Shown: one piece after another, positions 45,571 to 56,778 of the stretch | How the letters are laid out: each line of letters opens with the position of its first letter | Position numbering within the stretch: position 1 is the first letter of the stretch | Source: Hygrocybe punicea | Lineage: Eukaryota; Basidiomycota; Agaricomycetes; Agaricales; Hygrophoraceae | DNA: 64,000 nucleotides | Direction of reading: 5' to 3' | Assembly: GCA_963556145.1 (NCBI GenBank) | Contig: OY744470.1 | Location: 620,001-684,000 of the forward strand | The notes under the pieces: generated by a model | The model's input: only the letters and a program-made list of their open reading frames with translations | Told to the model about the DNA's origin: nothing | Database searches by the model: none | Translations under genes and position numbers: made by a program

Positions 45571-46491
45571 TATATGAATACAATGATAATATATATAAAA
45601 GACATAACGAAACGTAACGAAATGAAATGAAATGACAAGACATAATGAAATAGAAAATAGAATAAAGGGAGATACAACTGGTGTATGAATAGAAAGATAA
45701 AGAAATGGACGAACAACCGGTGACCCTCCACTCCCAGTAGTCCAGCAACTGAGTCCTGCCCGAAAAATATAGCGCTTGCCCCGGTTGAAATGGAGTGATG
45801 TTCGGCATCACTCCTGGCCCGTCCATCCTCCAGACGAATCCGTTGTCGATCGATTGTAAATGTATGGTAGTACGGAATGGCTAGTATAAGCCGTTTTCTA
45901 CATGCAAATACTTCAGTACAGGCATATAATGAATATAAAAATGAAGTGTTACTTAGTGGTTTTTTTTTCTTGAAGGGAGGATGGAGTGACCATTCATAGC
46001 GTCGGATAGAATTTTTTTACAATTTATTGCACTGTGGCATAGCAAAAAAAAGGAGTGGGCACTACAGACCCATAGTGGCAGACTAGAGGAAAGAAGAGAC
46101 GGATTGTGCAAATGTACAGCTATGACCCTGGAAAACACGTGACTGGCACATGTTTTCTCATGTGACCTGAGTAAACAGTCTAGACCGAATAAGTATCGAT
46201 ACTATTGCAGATCTGTACCCGATATAGCTTCAAGACCCTGAAGAACCAAGGGAATGGTAAAATCCCGATTTGATCGATCAGACAACCTTAAATCGAATTT
46301 GAAATACATCATCCCAATATAGCAAGGCCAGGGCCAGTTTAGTTCTGGACCCACAGGGACCTATTGTGACACAATGTCCCACATTAGTATTGCTTGACCC
46401 ACCATTCCGGTTCCCCCACAAATATTTTCCCTTAACGTCTCCTGTTACATCAACTGCACTGCTATTCCGCTCAGCGCTTCAGCACTACCAG

Positions 46492-47094
46492 ATGCCCATA
46501 TACCGTAATCCATATCATACTATGACATCATACTCCAGTCCTTCACCTTCTCCATCTATGGATATTCCTCTACACCGTCTCGATTTATCATGCTTATTCG
46601 ATACTCCCACCGAATACGATACGGACTTCTTTACCAAACCAACTAGTCTCGCTCAGACACCACCGCTACCCCCTTCGGAATCTGACAAATACATCAATTT
46701 CAAATCTGTGAACGTACGAGGTGTTGACTGTCTGCCGCCGGACGATTTCGACTTTTTCATGGATAGTCTTCCCAACTTTCCTATGCTACCAACCACTGTC
46801 CCTTCACAATCCATACCCTTAGACCCAGAGTTTAGAGAATGGCTCGAATTGCCTCCTTCATTTTCCACAAATCATATCCACCCAACTTCCTCTTGCCGCA
46901 ATCATTTCGAACACCCTGCAATTCCGGCATTATTTCCTAAGCCACTACAAAAGAAGCGCACTCAACCTAAGTACCACCTCAAGGCGCTACTAAATGCTAT
47001 GAAGAAGAACATGGATCAGTTAAAGGCAGAAGGAGTTGATGTACAAGATTGGGAGGAATTCTTTGGAAAGATGGAGAAGAAGTTAAAAGAATAG
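46492..47094 (+). CDS. Extra ORF of the Gypsy element between pol and 3' LTR (200 aa), unknown function
   Basis: The open frame runs from 46366, with the first plausible ATG at 46492 (MPIYRNPYHTMTSYSSPSP). It encodes 200 aa: a Pro/Ser-rich N-terminus, an acidic middle with LPPDDFDFFMDSLPNFP, and a basic, helix-prone C-terminus (AMKKNMDQLKAEGVDVQDWE, then EEFFGKMEKKLKE). No signal peptide or membrane segment is seen, so it is not env-like by sequence. It could be an accessory ORF of the retrotransposon or a captured host fragment. I do not recognise it. It has an identical copy in copy C; copy A's equivalent is outside the window. Confidence 0.5.
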   Translation: MPIYRNPYHTMTSYSSPSPSPSMDIPLHRLDLSCLFDTPTEYDTDFFTKPTSLAQTPPLPPSESDKYINFKSVNVRGVDCLPPDDFDFFMDSLPNFPMLPTTVPSQSIPLDPEFREWLELPPSFSTNHIHPTSSCRNHFEHPAIPALFPKPLQKKRTQPKYHLKALLNAMKKNMDQLKAEGVDVQDWEEFFGKMEKKLKE

Positions 47095-47671
47095 TAATAA
47101 TGTAAAAGCTTCTTCTCAAATTAAAGAGTTGTTTTCTTTTGGTTTCAACTGGGGACAGTTGATTTAATTGTGTTGTGCGGATGTCATGACCCCAAGTGTT
47201 TTTGGGTGTAATGTCATGGGTTTACCATCAGACCACGGACTTAGATATTTAAGTGCAACACTATGGATGCACACCTACACTCATTAGTACCCATTCTATG
47301 CCTTTCCACATTACGCATGCTAGTGAACAGACACAGATAGCATTTATGCTTACCTTTATATCATTTATTATGGCTTCACTAGCAATGCCCAGACTTAGCC
47401 GTTTATGTATGGTGCACAGAGGCACATCCCCCACTTATTAGTATTTATTATATATTTCTCTGTATTGCGTGTGCAAGGAGACAAGCCCAACTAGCATTGT
47501 TACCTATATTAGCAGTAATGGATTGATTACGGATCTTGTTTACTTGTATTGATCAAAAGCGGCTTAGCTAGATGATGGGAAATGATTAGATAAGATATGA
47601 ACAAGAGGATGATAAGATAATGATAAGATAGGATGCCTCAGAGAGTGATTGTGATATTCTGCTCACATAAA

Positions 47672-47840
47672 GACAATGGTCTATTGTTCTGAGCAGTCCT
47701 TTGTTCTAAACAGTCCAAATGGAGATAGAGCCCATTGTTCACAGCCTCTTTGATGCCATCCATTGTTCTCATGACTCAGTCCTATTGTTCTCACTTTCCC
47801 ATTGTTCTCAGTCCCCCATTGTTCTCCAACAGTATAAATA
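47672..47840 (+). promoter_or_regulatory. LTR promoter of copy B: TTGTTC array plus TATA box
   Basis: TATAAATA lies at 47833-47840, followed by GGGCCCCC. Between 47672 and 47826 are six ATTGTTC and one TTTGTTC motif in the forward sense, plus one reverse ACAATGG. The same array occurs in copy A, where all seven are ATTGTTC. Regular repetition just upstream of TATA suggests binding sites, plausibly for an HMG-box factor. Confidence 0.6.
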
Positions 47841-48085
47841 GGGCCCCCAAATTCCAGTAGTCAGTAGGATTTCCCCCCTCACCACTCAGTAGTCACTCTT
47901 AGTTGGGTTCACACAGTGTGATCCCTCATTCTCTTAGTACTAGTAGTTACTCATTGTAGTAGCTAGTGCTTGCAATCCAGTCTAGTTCACTCTTATTCTA
48001 TCATTCTCTGAGTTCCCCTTGTCATCAAGGAGAATTTACCCAGTTCACTCAGTCCAATCAATTCATTAGTCAGCATTAGTCAGCT

Positions 48086-48155
48086 AGATACATTTCTAAG
48101 GTTAAGGTTTTATCTTAAATAGATACACTTCTAAGGTTAAGGTTTCATCCTAAAC
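48086..48155 (+). repeat. 35-bp tandem duplication inside the LTR
   Basis: Two units beginning AGATACA(T/C)TTCTAAGGTTA, at 48086-48120 and 48121-48155, differ at a few positions. The same pair is in the LTRs of copies A (about 10040-10110, minus) and C (61793-61862). Confidence 0.85.
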
Positions 48156-49417
48156 AAAACAGAGTATTCAAAAGGTATTAAAGATATCCCTGAACTAGTA
48201 GCCAATGTGCGTTTGAAGCTTCGGATTTAAGTCAGATATTATAATACTCAGAGATACTCTTGATTGAATAGGCCCTGTAGCCAAAACAGTCCATATTCAA
48301 CTGGTGAATATTGTTATCAGTATTCATTAGTTCATATTTTTATATTCCAGTAGTGAATATTAGTATTTTCAGTACATCACACACCCAATTGCTATTCATC
48401 CCTACTCAAAGTCTCAATTCTTAATTGAAGAGACCTCACTATTACATTCTATTGATTCATATAGTACATATACCCACAAACCCCTTCCTGATAGGTTATT
48501 TAAATATTAAAAACCCACGAACAACAAGAAGGTACCTGAACAAAGTCAACTCCGGTAATTCTTGGTGAAACAAACATTCACATAACATCGGATCCAAACG
48601 AGCCAGCCAGCACCCATGGATCGCAGTCTGGTCGGCATCATCCTAGGCGGTCATACACGAAACTATGCCAGGACCAAATCATGTGAGGACAGGCAGAGAT
48701 GATGCGCATATGGATAACAAGGGTGGTGGCCACATATATGAAATGGAAGACAAAGATGAACAAGAGGCACAAATGGAGGTGAAGACGGGAACGAGGCGAC
48801 AACGGGCGAGAGTAACAGTGGGCGAGGGCGAGGATGACAGCAGGCAAGGATGACGACAGGTGGGGATAATGACAATGATGCCCCAGATGAGGCCAACATA
48901 GGGTGGGGTCAAGACGAAAAGGAATACCTCCCCCGCTCACAGCTGACATTATTATACTAATGGACTTTGAGCAGGCTAGATGCGACCCGGAAGACCAACG
49001 GCGAGGGCCCACAGGCCCATCTGCCATCGCTGCACCCCACCATTCCGCCACCTTGTCAAGCCCACAGTTGACGACTGCAATCTCAATTTTCACAATATCC
49101 ATCGATTTCGCCAGCAGGATTCTCCTGATATTGGTACTATGATACCTCGACATCATCCACTTCGACTTCAACGCCGGCTTGCTCACCCTCCTCATCCTCC
49201 TCCTTTGGACTCTCCCCGAAATGATGTGAATGCCAGCTGAGGTGGAGTCATCCACTGAGACAACAACACCAGGCCTGGAGAGCAGCGGGGACGTGCTCCT
49301 GCTGTTCCTGGGTTGGATGGGCACAAATGGCCAGCATGAGCTGTGCCATCTGAATGTGTGAGTTTCCCTTGCATTTTTTTCTTTCGTTTGCTGTTGATTC
49401 ACACTTGGCCATCCCAG

Positions 49418-49533
49418 CAACAAGCCACTCTAAAAGAGTGGTGCCAAGAATTTAGGCTCCCCATCTCAGGGAATGCCGCAATGCTACGCAAGTGGCTGAC
49501 GACATTCAGTGGGGACTGAGAGGTGTGGAAAAA
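49418..49533 (+). pseudogene. Exon with SAP-like motif of an Agaricomycete protein, with in-frame TGA
   Basis: The exon is bounded by ..ATCCCAG before 49418 and GTGAGTATC at 49534. It reads QQATLKEWCQEFRLPISGNA then LRKWLTTFSGD, TGA (49517-49519), EVWKK. The pattern (two helices separated by LPxSGN and then LxxxLxxFS) fits a SAP-like helical segment in Agaricomycete proteins, where the residue after D is usually Arg. The upstream frame at 48960-49140 may be an earlier exon. An identical copy is at 63125-63240. Confidence 0.45.
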
Positions 49534-50281
49534 GTGAGTATCTTCCTGCTTTGCCTTTGCCTGCTGACCCATTGACCACACACCCATGTTTATCATTTCC
49601 AGCCTCATAGCCGGTGTGAAACAAGGTCTTGTTTCGTTGGCCAAGAATTGAAATACAGAGATTGACTTGGTCGGCAAGAGTCTGAAAATCAATAAAATTA
49701 TTGGCACTGGTTCCATGTTTTCTTATATAACCCTGATCAGAATTTTATTGTTCACAAGGTATCTTTATCACCTACCAATACATGATATCACATCAGTGCA
49801 TTACTCTATCGTGGGGCCTTGTGATTGCTCCATGTGCAGGCAAAGTCACTGGATGACGGCCCCCACCTGGAGATTCACTCAGATCAGGGTACAGTATATC
49901 TTGCGGTGATGAGCACGATATTGTTTGCTCCATGACTTGTTTTGCGGTTGGACACAATAAGTCACAGAAAGGCAGGGAAGGGATAACTGCAGAGAGGGTT
50001 CAAGGGATGAAGGAAGCGCTCGGCACATCAGAGGAGCCGCGATAGTGGATATTCTGAGTTGCGTTTGCTGTGTATAGACCAGTTCTGGCAGAATAACAGT
50101 ATCTAGGCCATTTCCTCGCATGAAGTCAGCCTACCAGTGCCATAGCGGTGTGAATCATAGATGCTCGTTTGATGTCTCTTATCGATGTGAGAGTAATCTG
50201 GACCTACATACGCTGAAAAGCGAAAGTATTGGGGATTTAATCACGACGTAAATTCAAACAAACATAGAGATGATTTGCCCT

Positions 50282-50741
50282 TCAAGCCAGCACCATCCTG
50301 AATTCATAACCCCGGATCCCTAATATGCCCATCAGAGATTCATCGGAATCCCCAGTCATGTTGCAATGCCATGCACGTTCTTCATCCAATAATTTTTGAG
50401 CAATAGCTTCTCGTTCACCTTCCTTGAATTGTGGTATAAGTGCCGGATCCATGTCCTTGTAGCCTTTAAATCGAGTGGACTGAGTGATGATCATCAAATC
50501 CACGCCTGCCACCTCTCCAACATCTTCGAATTTGACACGATAGGGATGAATTTTTTGGAAGATTGACTGCCAGATGGAAGGATAGTCGTCTCTGGGTGAA
50601 GCTCTTTACCAGTCAAATGTGATGCCCATGTTGCAGTGGTTTCTGGCTCATTACAAAGCCCCCGATGTGGCTGTAGCGAGGATTCTGCTGTGGCGCTGAC
50701 TCGGAGGTGCTTCAAGACATGAATACTGGATAACTGTGCAT
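50282..50741 (-). pseudogene. Minus-strand exon remnants of an unrecognised host-type gene, cut by the assembly gap
   Basis: Blocks SSIHVLKHLRVSATAESSLQ, then PHRGLCNEPETTATWASHLT (50740-50620), then, in other frames, VAGVDLMIITQSTRFKG and PQFKEGEREAIAQKLLDEER (50520-50380), look like coherent protein, ending near 50282. The frames change between them at about 50520-50620. I do not recognise the family. The 5' part lies beyond the N-gap. Confidence 0.4.
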
Positions 50742-50941
50742 NNNNNNNNNNNNNNNNNNNNNNNNNNNNNNNNNNNNNNNNNNNNNNNNNNNNNNNNNNN
50801 NNNNNNNNNNNNNNNNNNNNNNNNNNNNNNNNNNNNNNNNNNNNNNNNNNNNNNNNNNNNNNNNNNNNNNNNNNNNNNNNNNNNNNNNNNNNNNNNNNNN
50901 NNNNNNNNNNNNNNNNNNNNNNNNNNNNNNNNNNNNNNNNN
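50742..50941. other. Assembly gap, 200 N
   Basis: A run of exactly 200 N. The sequence after it starts mid-element at the position matching 37237. The frames that cross it are artefacts. Confidence 0.99.
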
Positions 50942-51938
50942 TCCATGGACACAGACTCAGATGAAGAATTAGAATGGTTCGCTTGGACTAGGTCTGATTC
51001 CCCAGACTCAGAAGCAATAACAGAATTTAATTCAGACCTCAGTCAGGCCATTGAAGAAGCCCAGCAGCCACTAGATTCCCCTCCAGGCTTGATATCGCTT
51101 TCGCCTACAACACCCCCACTTGAAGATATACCCTTGTTACAATTGCCACCTGTCTCAGACAATACTTGGTCCTTGCCAGAGGGTGAGGAAATCAATACCC
51201 CCTCTGATGAATATGCCAGACTCCCATTTGATCGTGCCAATGCCTTAAATGCAGGAGAACGCATTTCGCCCTTACCTCCCTCCAAGGATCCCAGATCCCC
51301 ATTCAGTGTCAGATCAGGCCCATTATATCCAGAATCCAATCTACTCACTCAGCTTCGCATGGAAGCACCTCCTATTCGCCCTCAATCACCCATTCAAGTG
51401 TATTCCTTCACCATCTCCAATGCTGGCTCCTCTCATCAGGACTTAGCTGCTGCAAGAATCTTAACAGCTGAGCCAGACCACATGTCTACATTTGATGTTC
51501 ACATCAGTTTCCTCAAAGCTATTAGAGGATCCCTGGTTGAAGGCATTCGCAGAATTGGATTCAAGCTAGCCACCCCTGACTGGAGGGCCCTCATCAATGA
51601 AAGGCCTTCAAATGACCCAGTCCGCTATTATTTCAACCACAAATGCTTACTATTTCGGTTTCTGGAAGAAGGAGTTTCTGAAGGACTACCTGAACCTGCA
51701 ACAGAGCATTTTAGGCCCCTTCACTTCACAGAGTCAAACCCTCTCCTTGAAGAAGAAGAAATCACCTTCCTCAAAAATTCCTCCATCATCTTTTGCTCCA
51801 ATCGCCGCATGTTTACTCTCTGATGCTATCAATGCAGTCTTGGATATGCGCTTTCGCCGCCCTGAAGCAGTGGCAGATTTGCTTAAGGAAGGATATTTTG
51901 ATCCTCCCAAATATCTCAAGTCCACAATTACTCAGTGA
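50942..51938 (+). pseudogene. Gag-protease C-terminal part, copy C, with a 1-bp insertion
   Basis: The Gag frame is open from the gap to about 51810. There an extra T (CATGTTTACTC versus CATGTTACTC in A and B) shifts it to a stop at 51823; the original end (KSTITQ) is then in another frame to 51938. Copies A and B agree with each other here, so the insertion is specific to this contig and could be a sequencing error. Confidence 0.8.
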
Positions 51939-54900
51939 TTTGTTTACTCTTGTAACAATATTTTTGCCCCTATGTCAAACCTCTCTTCTTTATATCTGTC
52001 TGTACTACATTTTATTACTTGATGTGATAGTGTACAAGTTTATATTTTCACAGACTATTCAGGATTTGACATCCTTAGCCAGCTCTAGTATACCTGTGTA
52101 CAAACAAACTGAACTGACAAATATAACTTCTGTCAGACTGTATGAAGAGGACCCTCAAAATTCTAAGCATGAAGATAAGCCACTAGAACAATTCAGTGTA
52201 TACTATGAGATTATTAAGGATAGCCAAGAAACAACTATGCCTATTTTAGTCTACCCAGAAGATGAAGACAATCAAGATTACAATCTTAATGAAGTACCAA
52301 ATAAGCAAGAAAGTGCCTCAGAAGAAGCAGACTATTACTACATTATAGGAGAAGGAACATTAATATGTGAAGAAGGAGACATTCTCATATTCCCTTGTGA
52401 AGAAACAGACAGTCAAGGATATCCATTAACACTTACAGCTTACAAAAGAGTGGACAAGAAAATAAATACTGTCCCTGGAACCTTTCCAGAAGATGCACGT
52501 GTTACAAGGAAATTTCCCTATGACCCTCTTTCCACATTACCACCACTTCCTATGATACCACCAGACTTCATACCTACAGAGAAGCTTACATCCGAACGTC
52601 TAAAGATACTCAAGATAAACAATGATGGATTTCTTTGGCCAGAAGAAGAAAGATTATTTACTCACCTCTTGTCACTTGACCAAGATGCTATTGGCTTTGA
52701 AGATACTGAAAGAGGCACACTTAAGGAATCTTACTTTTCACCATACATCATCCCTACTGTCCCACATGTACCCTGGGCATTTTGAAATATTCCTATACCA
52801 CCAGGACTTAGAGAAAAAGTCATGGATGTTTTGAAGAGAAAAATAGATGCTGGTGTATATGAACCAAGTCAATCCTCTTATAGGTCAAGATGGTTCTGTG
52901 TAAGCAAGAAGGATGGAAAACTTCATATAGTCCATGATTTGCAACCTCTCAATGCAGTTACAATACATAATGCAGGCCTTCCTCCAATACTAGATGAATT
53001 TGTAGAACCTTTCGCTGGTCGCCAATGCTATACAGTCTTCAATTTACTATGGGGATTTGATGCTAGGAAAGTACATCCTACATCTCGTGACCTCACTGCA
53101 TTCATGACACCACTGGGATTACTTCGTCTCACATCACTTCCCACTGGATTCACAAATTCACCTGCAGAATTCCAACGTTGTATGTGCTTCATCCTTCAAG
53201 ATGAAATCCCTCATACTGCAAATAGCTTCATTGATGATTTACCTATAAAAGGACCTTCTTCCATTTATCCTGATCAAGATGGAAGACCAGAAGTTTTGCT
53301 AGATAATCCAGGAATCAGAAGGTTTATTTGGGAGCACGCTCAAGATGTACATCGCATTATGCATCGCCTTGCTTGTGCAGGAATGACAATATCAGCTAAG
53401 AAGACACAACTTTGCTGCTCAAGTGTTGTGATCATAGGACAGAAATGCACTCCAGAAGGACGTTGTCCTGATGATAGTAGAGTACAAAAGGTTTTGGGAC
53501 TACCCAAGGATGTTAGAGGCTTCCTAGGTCTCTGTGGAACAGTTCGCATTTGGATAGAAAATTATTCTGCACTAGCCAAGCCACTAGCAGAGTTATTCCA
53601 TAAAGGAGCAGAGTTTATATGGGATGAAAGAAGACAAGCAGCTTTCCAGGCATTGAAAGAAAAGGTTTCTTCAGCACCTGCACTCCGCTCTATTGATTAT
53701 ACATCAGATAGACCCACATATTTATCAGTAGACAGTAGCCATATTGCTGCAGGTTTTATTTTATCACAAGAAGATGAAAATGGAAATCGTCGCCCTGCTA
53801 GATATGGTTCAATACCAATGAGTGAAAGAGAATCCAGATATTCACAGCCAAAACTGGAGTTATATGGACTATACCGCGCATTACGCCACTGGAGACTGTA
53901 TTTAATAGGAATAAAGAATCTACATATAGAGGTAGATGCCAAGTTTATAAAAGGCATGCTCAATGAACCGGATTTACAGCCCAATGCGGCCATAAACAGA
54001 TGGATTCAAGGAATTTTATTATTTGACTTCAAGCTTATTCATGTACCTGCAACCCAGTTTAGGGGACCAGATGCACTTTCTTGCAGAGAGCTTGCAGATA
54101 ATGAAGAAATTGAAGAGCGTGATGATTCATGGCTAGATGATATTGCCTTGCTTGTTCATGTTCCTGATCCACATGAAATAAGAAAATTTAGCTTCACTGT
54201 CCCTACCAAATTGCCATACAAGGCTACCACACTCCCTTCAAATAATGAAATTAAATTACAACAGGACAAGATACTCATTCAAGTAAAACATTTTTTATCC
54301 ACATTGGAAATGCCTTCAACAGATACCTTGCAGGCAAGAAGAAGATTTCTGAAGAAAACTGGACAATTTTATTTAAAAGATAATAAACTCTTTAGAAGAA
54401 ATGGCCAAAAAATGCCTTCATTAGTGATTATGAATGCAAAGAAAAGAATTGCTATTCTCACTCAAGCTCATGAAAACCTAGGTCATAAAGGAGAACAAGC
54501 TGTGTTTGACTTAGTCAAACTTCGATTTTTTTGGCCTCATCTCAGAGCAGATGTCCATTACCACATTTCATCATGTCATCAGTGTCAAATTAGGAGCTTG
54601 AAGAAAATCGAAATTTCCCCTACAATTTCTACCCCTACAGCAATTTTTCAAAAGGTATACATTGATGTGATGTTTATGCCACCTTCAGGAGGCTACCATT
54701 TCATTGTAGCAGCACGTGATGATTTATCAGGAGCAACTGAAGTAAAAGCTCTAAGATCAAACAATTCACACAACTTAGCAAAATTTTTCTGGGAACAGAT
54801 CTATTGTCGCTATGGTGCCATTGAACATATAGTTACTGATAATGGAGGAGAAGTCAAAGGAGCATTTGAGTCTCTGCTTAGAAGACTAGGAATTCCTCAA

Positions 54901-56031
54901 GTTCGCATATCACCCTACAATAAGCATGCAAATGGTGTAGTAGAAAGAGGACATTTTACTCTATGTGAAGCTATCGTTAAGTCTTGTGAAAAAGATAAGA
55001 CTGGAAAAATCAAGAATTGGCACAAGCATGTAGAGTTAGCATCATTTGCAGACCGAATTACAGTCAGCAGTGTTACTGGATACTCACCTTATTATCTACT
55101 CCATGGCACTCATCCTATACTTCCCTTTGACCTAACAGAAGCCACATTTATGGTTGAAGGTTTTTGCTCAGGACTTTCTACATCAGATTTGTTAGCACTC
55201 CGCATACGTCAGCTTGGAAGACATCAAGAAGATATTGATAAAGCAGCAGCTGTGCTTAAACAGGCTCGCTTCATATCTAAATTGCAATTTGATCAGAGAT
55301 TTCATAGACGATTGCAGAAACGTGATTATCAGCCAGGAGAACTAGTTCTAGTATATAATAGTCGTTTGGAGATGACTATAGGAAAATTCAAGACAGACCC
55401 TCGTTACCTTGGCCCATATGAAGTTGTCAGACAAACAAGAAGAGGAACTTATGTTTTAAAAGAATTAGATGGTGCTGTGCATGCTGAGCATTATGCAGCA
55501 TTTCGGATTTTACCATACATTTATCGAACTGACCCTATCCTTTATGAAATAGCAGACCAGGAAGATGAAGCTGCTGAAGTAGAGGATTGCTCAGTAAATC
55601 AGTTAATATCTCTTAAATCAGGAGACATCACAGATATTATTCTTGCCATCAAGCCAGAATTTGCTGCACACATTGCATCACGCACAAAGAATTTTGAATT
55701 TAGAAAATATCAAGTTCCAGCCACTGTCTGTCACATGTGGCTTTATGAAACAACGCCAATCAGTTCCATTACAGGTGTCATTACAGTTGGTTCAGTAAAA
55801 GTACCAGGAGAAGTCAATGACCCCTCAGGTCTTGGCAATGAAGACTTTGATGCAGGTTTAAAGTTGTCAAAATATGGTTATCCTATATATCATCTTCATC
55901 AGTTACAAGTACCACTATCCGCAGATCTACTCCAGAAGAGATACAATACTATTATTCCTCACCGCTATTGTATAGCCCCACACTCATTCATTCAAGATTT
56001 TCCTTTTTCTGCATTGATTCCGATATTCTAG
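51597..56031 (+). pseudogene. pol of Gypsy copy C: long RT-RNase H-integrase-ASCH frame (1069 aa) behind an in-frame TGA
   Basis: TGA at 52783-52785 splits the pre-RT part from a single frame 52822-56031. Numbering from ATG 52822: RT motif A has Asn74 in VFNLLWGF; motif C is FIDD at 136-139. RNase H acidic residues are D304, E346, D372, D417. The integrase zinc finger is H550, H555, C585, C588; the integrase core is D615, D673, E708; a GPY-like module lies near 870. The ASCH-like domain is about 938-1055 with K956, E959, R961. Compared with A and B, an extra G (TTTTGGGACTACC) joins RT to RNase H in one frame, changing KVLDYP to KVLGLP. Family RTs usually have KILDWP here, so the extra base may be an error that happens to bridge an older deletion. 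The RT would be inactive because of Asn74. Confidence 0.9.
55633..55990 (+). other. ASCH/PUA-like domain at the C-terminus of Gypsy pol (copy C)
   Basis: Same segment as in copy B; here it is in one open frame with RT, RNase H and integrase, which shows that the domain is fused to Pol and not a separate gene. Key residues K956, E959, R961 (GxKxxExR-type signature with Gly replaced). Confidence 0.65.
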
Positions 56032-56322
56032 CACCTTTGGTGACTGAATATTCAGTTATATCCAAGACCCCTATCCCTCATGTGATTTCCTGCTGCACAC
56101 CGTCTTTTTCTATGCCCCATGCATTTTTATTAGCTGCTATTTTACCTATGCACATGATTTCCCGTCACGCACCCTTTTTTTATGCTATCTAAACTGATTA
56201 GATAAATTTTATTTGTTTTATGATTTGCTGGTCATTTTTAAGTCAGACATGCAAAGAAGATATATATAACGCTACAAAGTGATAATACAACCCCTCTCAT
56301 CTAATAGTTGACGGACCCATTA

Positions 56323-56349
56323 CAGTCATTCATGGCTCCTTGAGACAGC
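56323..56349 (+). repeat. Left TIR of pogo-type element (copy C)
   Basis: 27 bp beginning CAGTCATTCATGG; exact inverse of 59251-59277. Confidence 0.95.
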
Positions 56350-56778
56350 ATGGCTCCGTGAGACAAATGGCCTGGAAAGCATCAAATTTGTCCAATAGAC
56401 CCTTGGAGTTGAGCATAGTACATAGATAATCTTTATACCCACCTGTTGACAAGGTAATTGCAATGCCTGATGCTTGTCAGGCTTGGCACTGTGCAGATCA
56501 GTGACGAAAATTCAATAAAATGTTCTATAACTCCCAAAATAACAACAGAAAGATCTGGTATTTGTGGTATTTTTCGTCTCATACTTCTTGCACACACATT
56601 CACACAAAAAAAAAGAAACATCTACACTCAAGAAATGTGTATTCTCTACTCATTGGCTGAGACGACGAGCACGGCATGTCACATCACGCTTCCCAATTGG
56701 GACTGATGCGCATTGGATATTAATTTGATAAGCACTGCAAAATTTATATTGAGATACTGTATACTCTACTACAGCGTC

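Larger units (their letters stand above)
37117..48587 (+). mobile_element. Ty3/Gypsy LTR retrotransposon, copy B (5'-truncated), with nested pogo element
   Basis: Similarity to copy A begins abruptly at ATTATTCCTC (37117, matching 4670 on the minus strand in copy A). The 5' LTR, primer site, most of Gag and the protease are therefore missing. The rest runs through the Gag-protease tail, pol, a 2955-bp pogo transposon, an extra ORF and the 3' LTR (47182-48587). The bases after the LTR are TCGGA. No purine-rich tract abuts the LTR; the nearest candidate, GGGGACAG, lies about 25 bp upstream. Confidence 0.93.
47182..48587 (+). repeat. 3' LTR of copy B (1406 bp)
   Basis: Starts TGTCATGACC and ends CATAACA. 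Same length as the LTR of copy A, differing at roughly ten positions; identical to copy C as far as I compared. It includes the promoter region and a 35-bp tandem duplication (48086-48155). As the sole LTR of a 5'-truncated element it could drive transcription outward into 48588-50741. Confidence 0.93.
48588..50741. other. Flank of copy B: host gene debris, no complete gene
   Basis: A 261-aa minus-strand frame (48638-49423) has no recognisable domain and is Leu/His/Ser-rich, probably chance. Two pieces look like real exons (annotated separately at 49418-49533 and 50282-50741). The rest holds short frames only. The whole stretch up to 50293 recurs at 62295-64000. Confidence 0.5.

Noticed and set aside
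47150..47181. Polypurine tract of the Gypsy element
   Set aside because: GGGGACAG is about 25 bp from the LTR and no purine run abuts it, so I do not annotate a PPT.
48101..48145. GGTTAAGGTTT as an interstitial telomere repeat
   Set aside because: Only two units, 35 bp apart, and not the TTAGGG register; it is explained by the 35-bp LTR duplication.
48638..49423. 261-aa minus-strand frame downstream of copy B (and 62345-63130)
   Set aside because: It has no domain, its composition looks random, and exon-like plus-strand signals (SAP-like segment) overlap its 5' end.
50494..50972. Open frames running across the N-gap
   Set aside because: They are translations of N and have no sequence support; only the part outside the gap is discussed.
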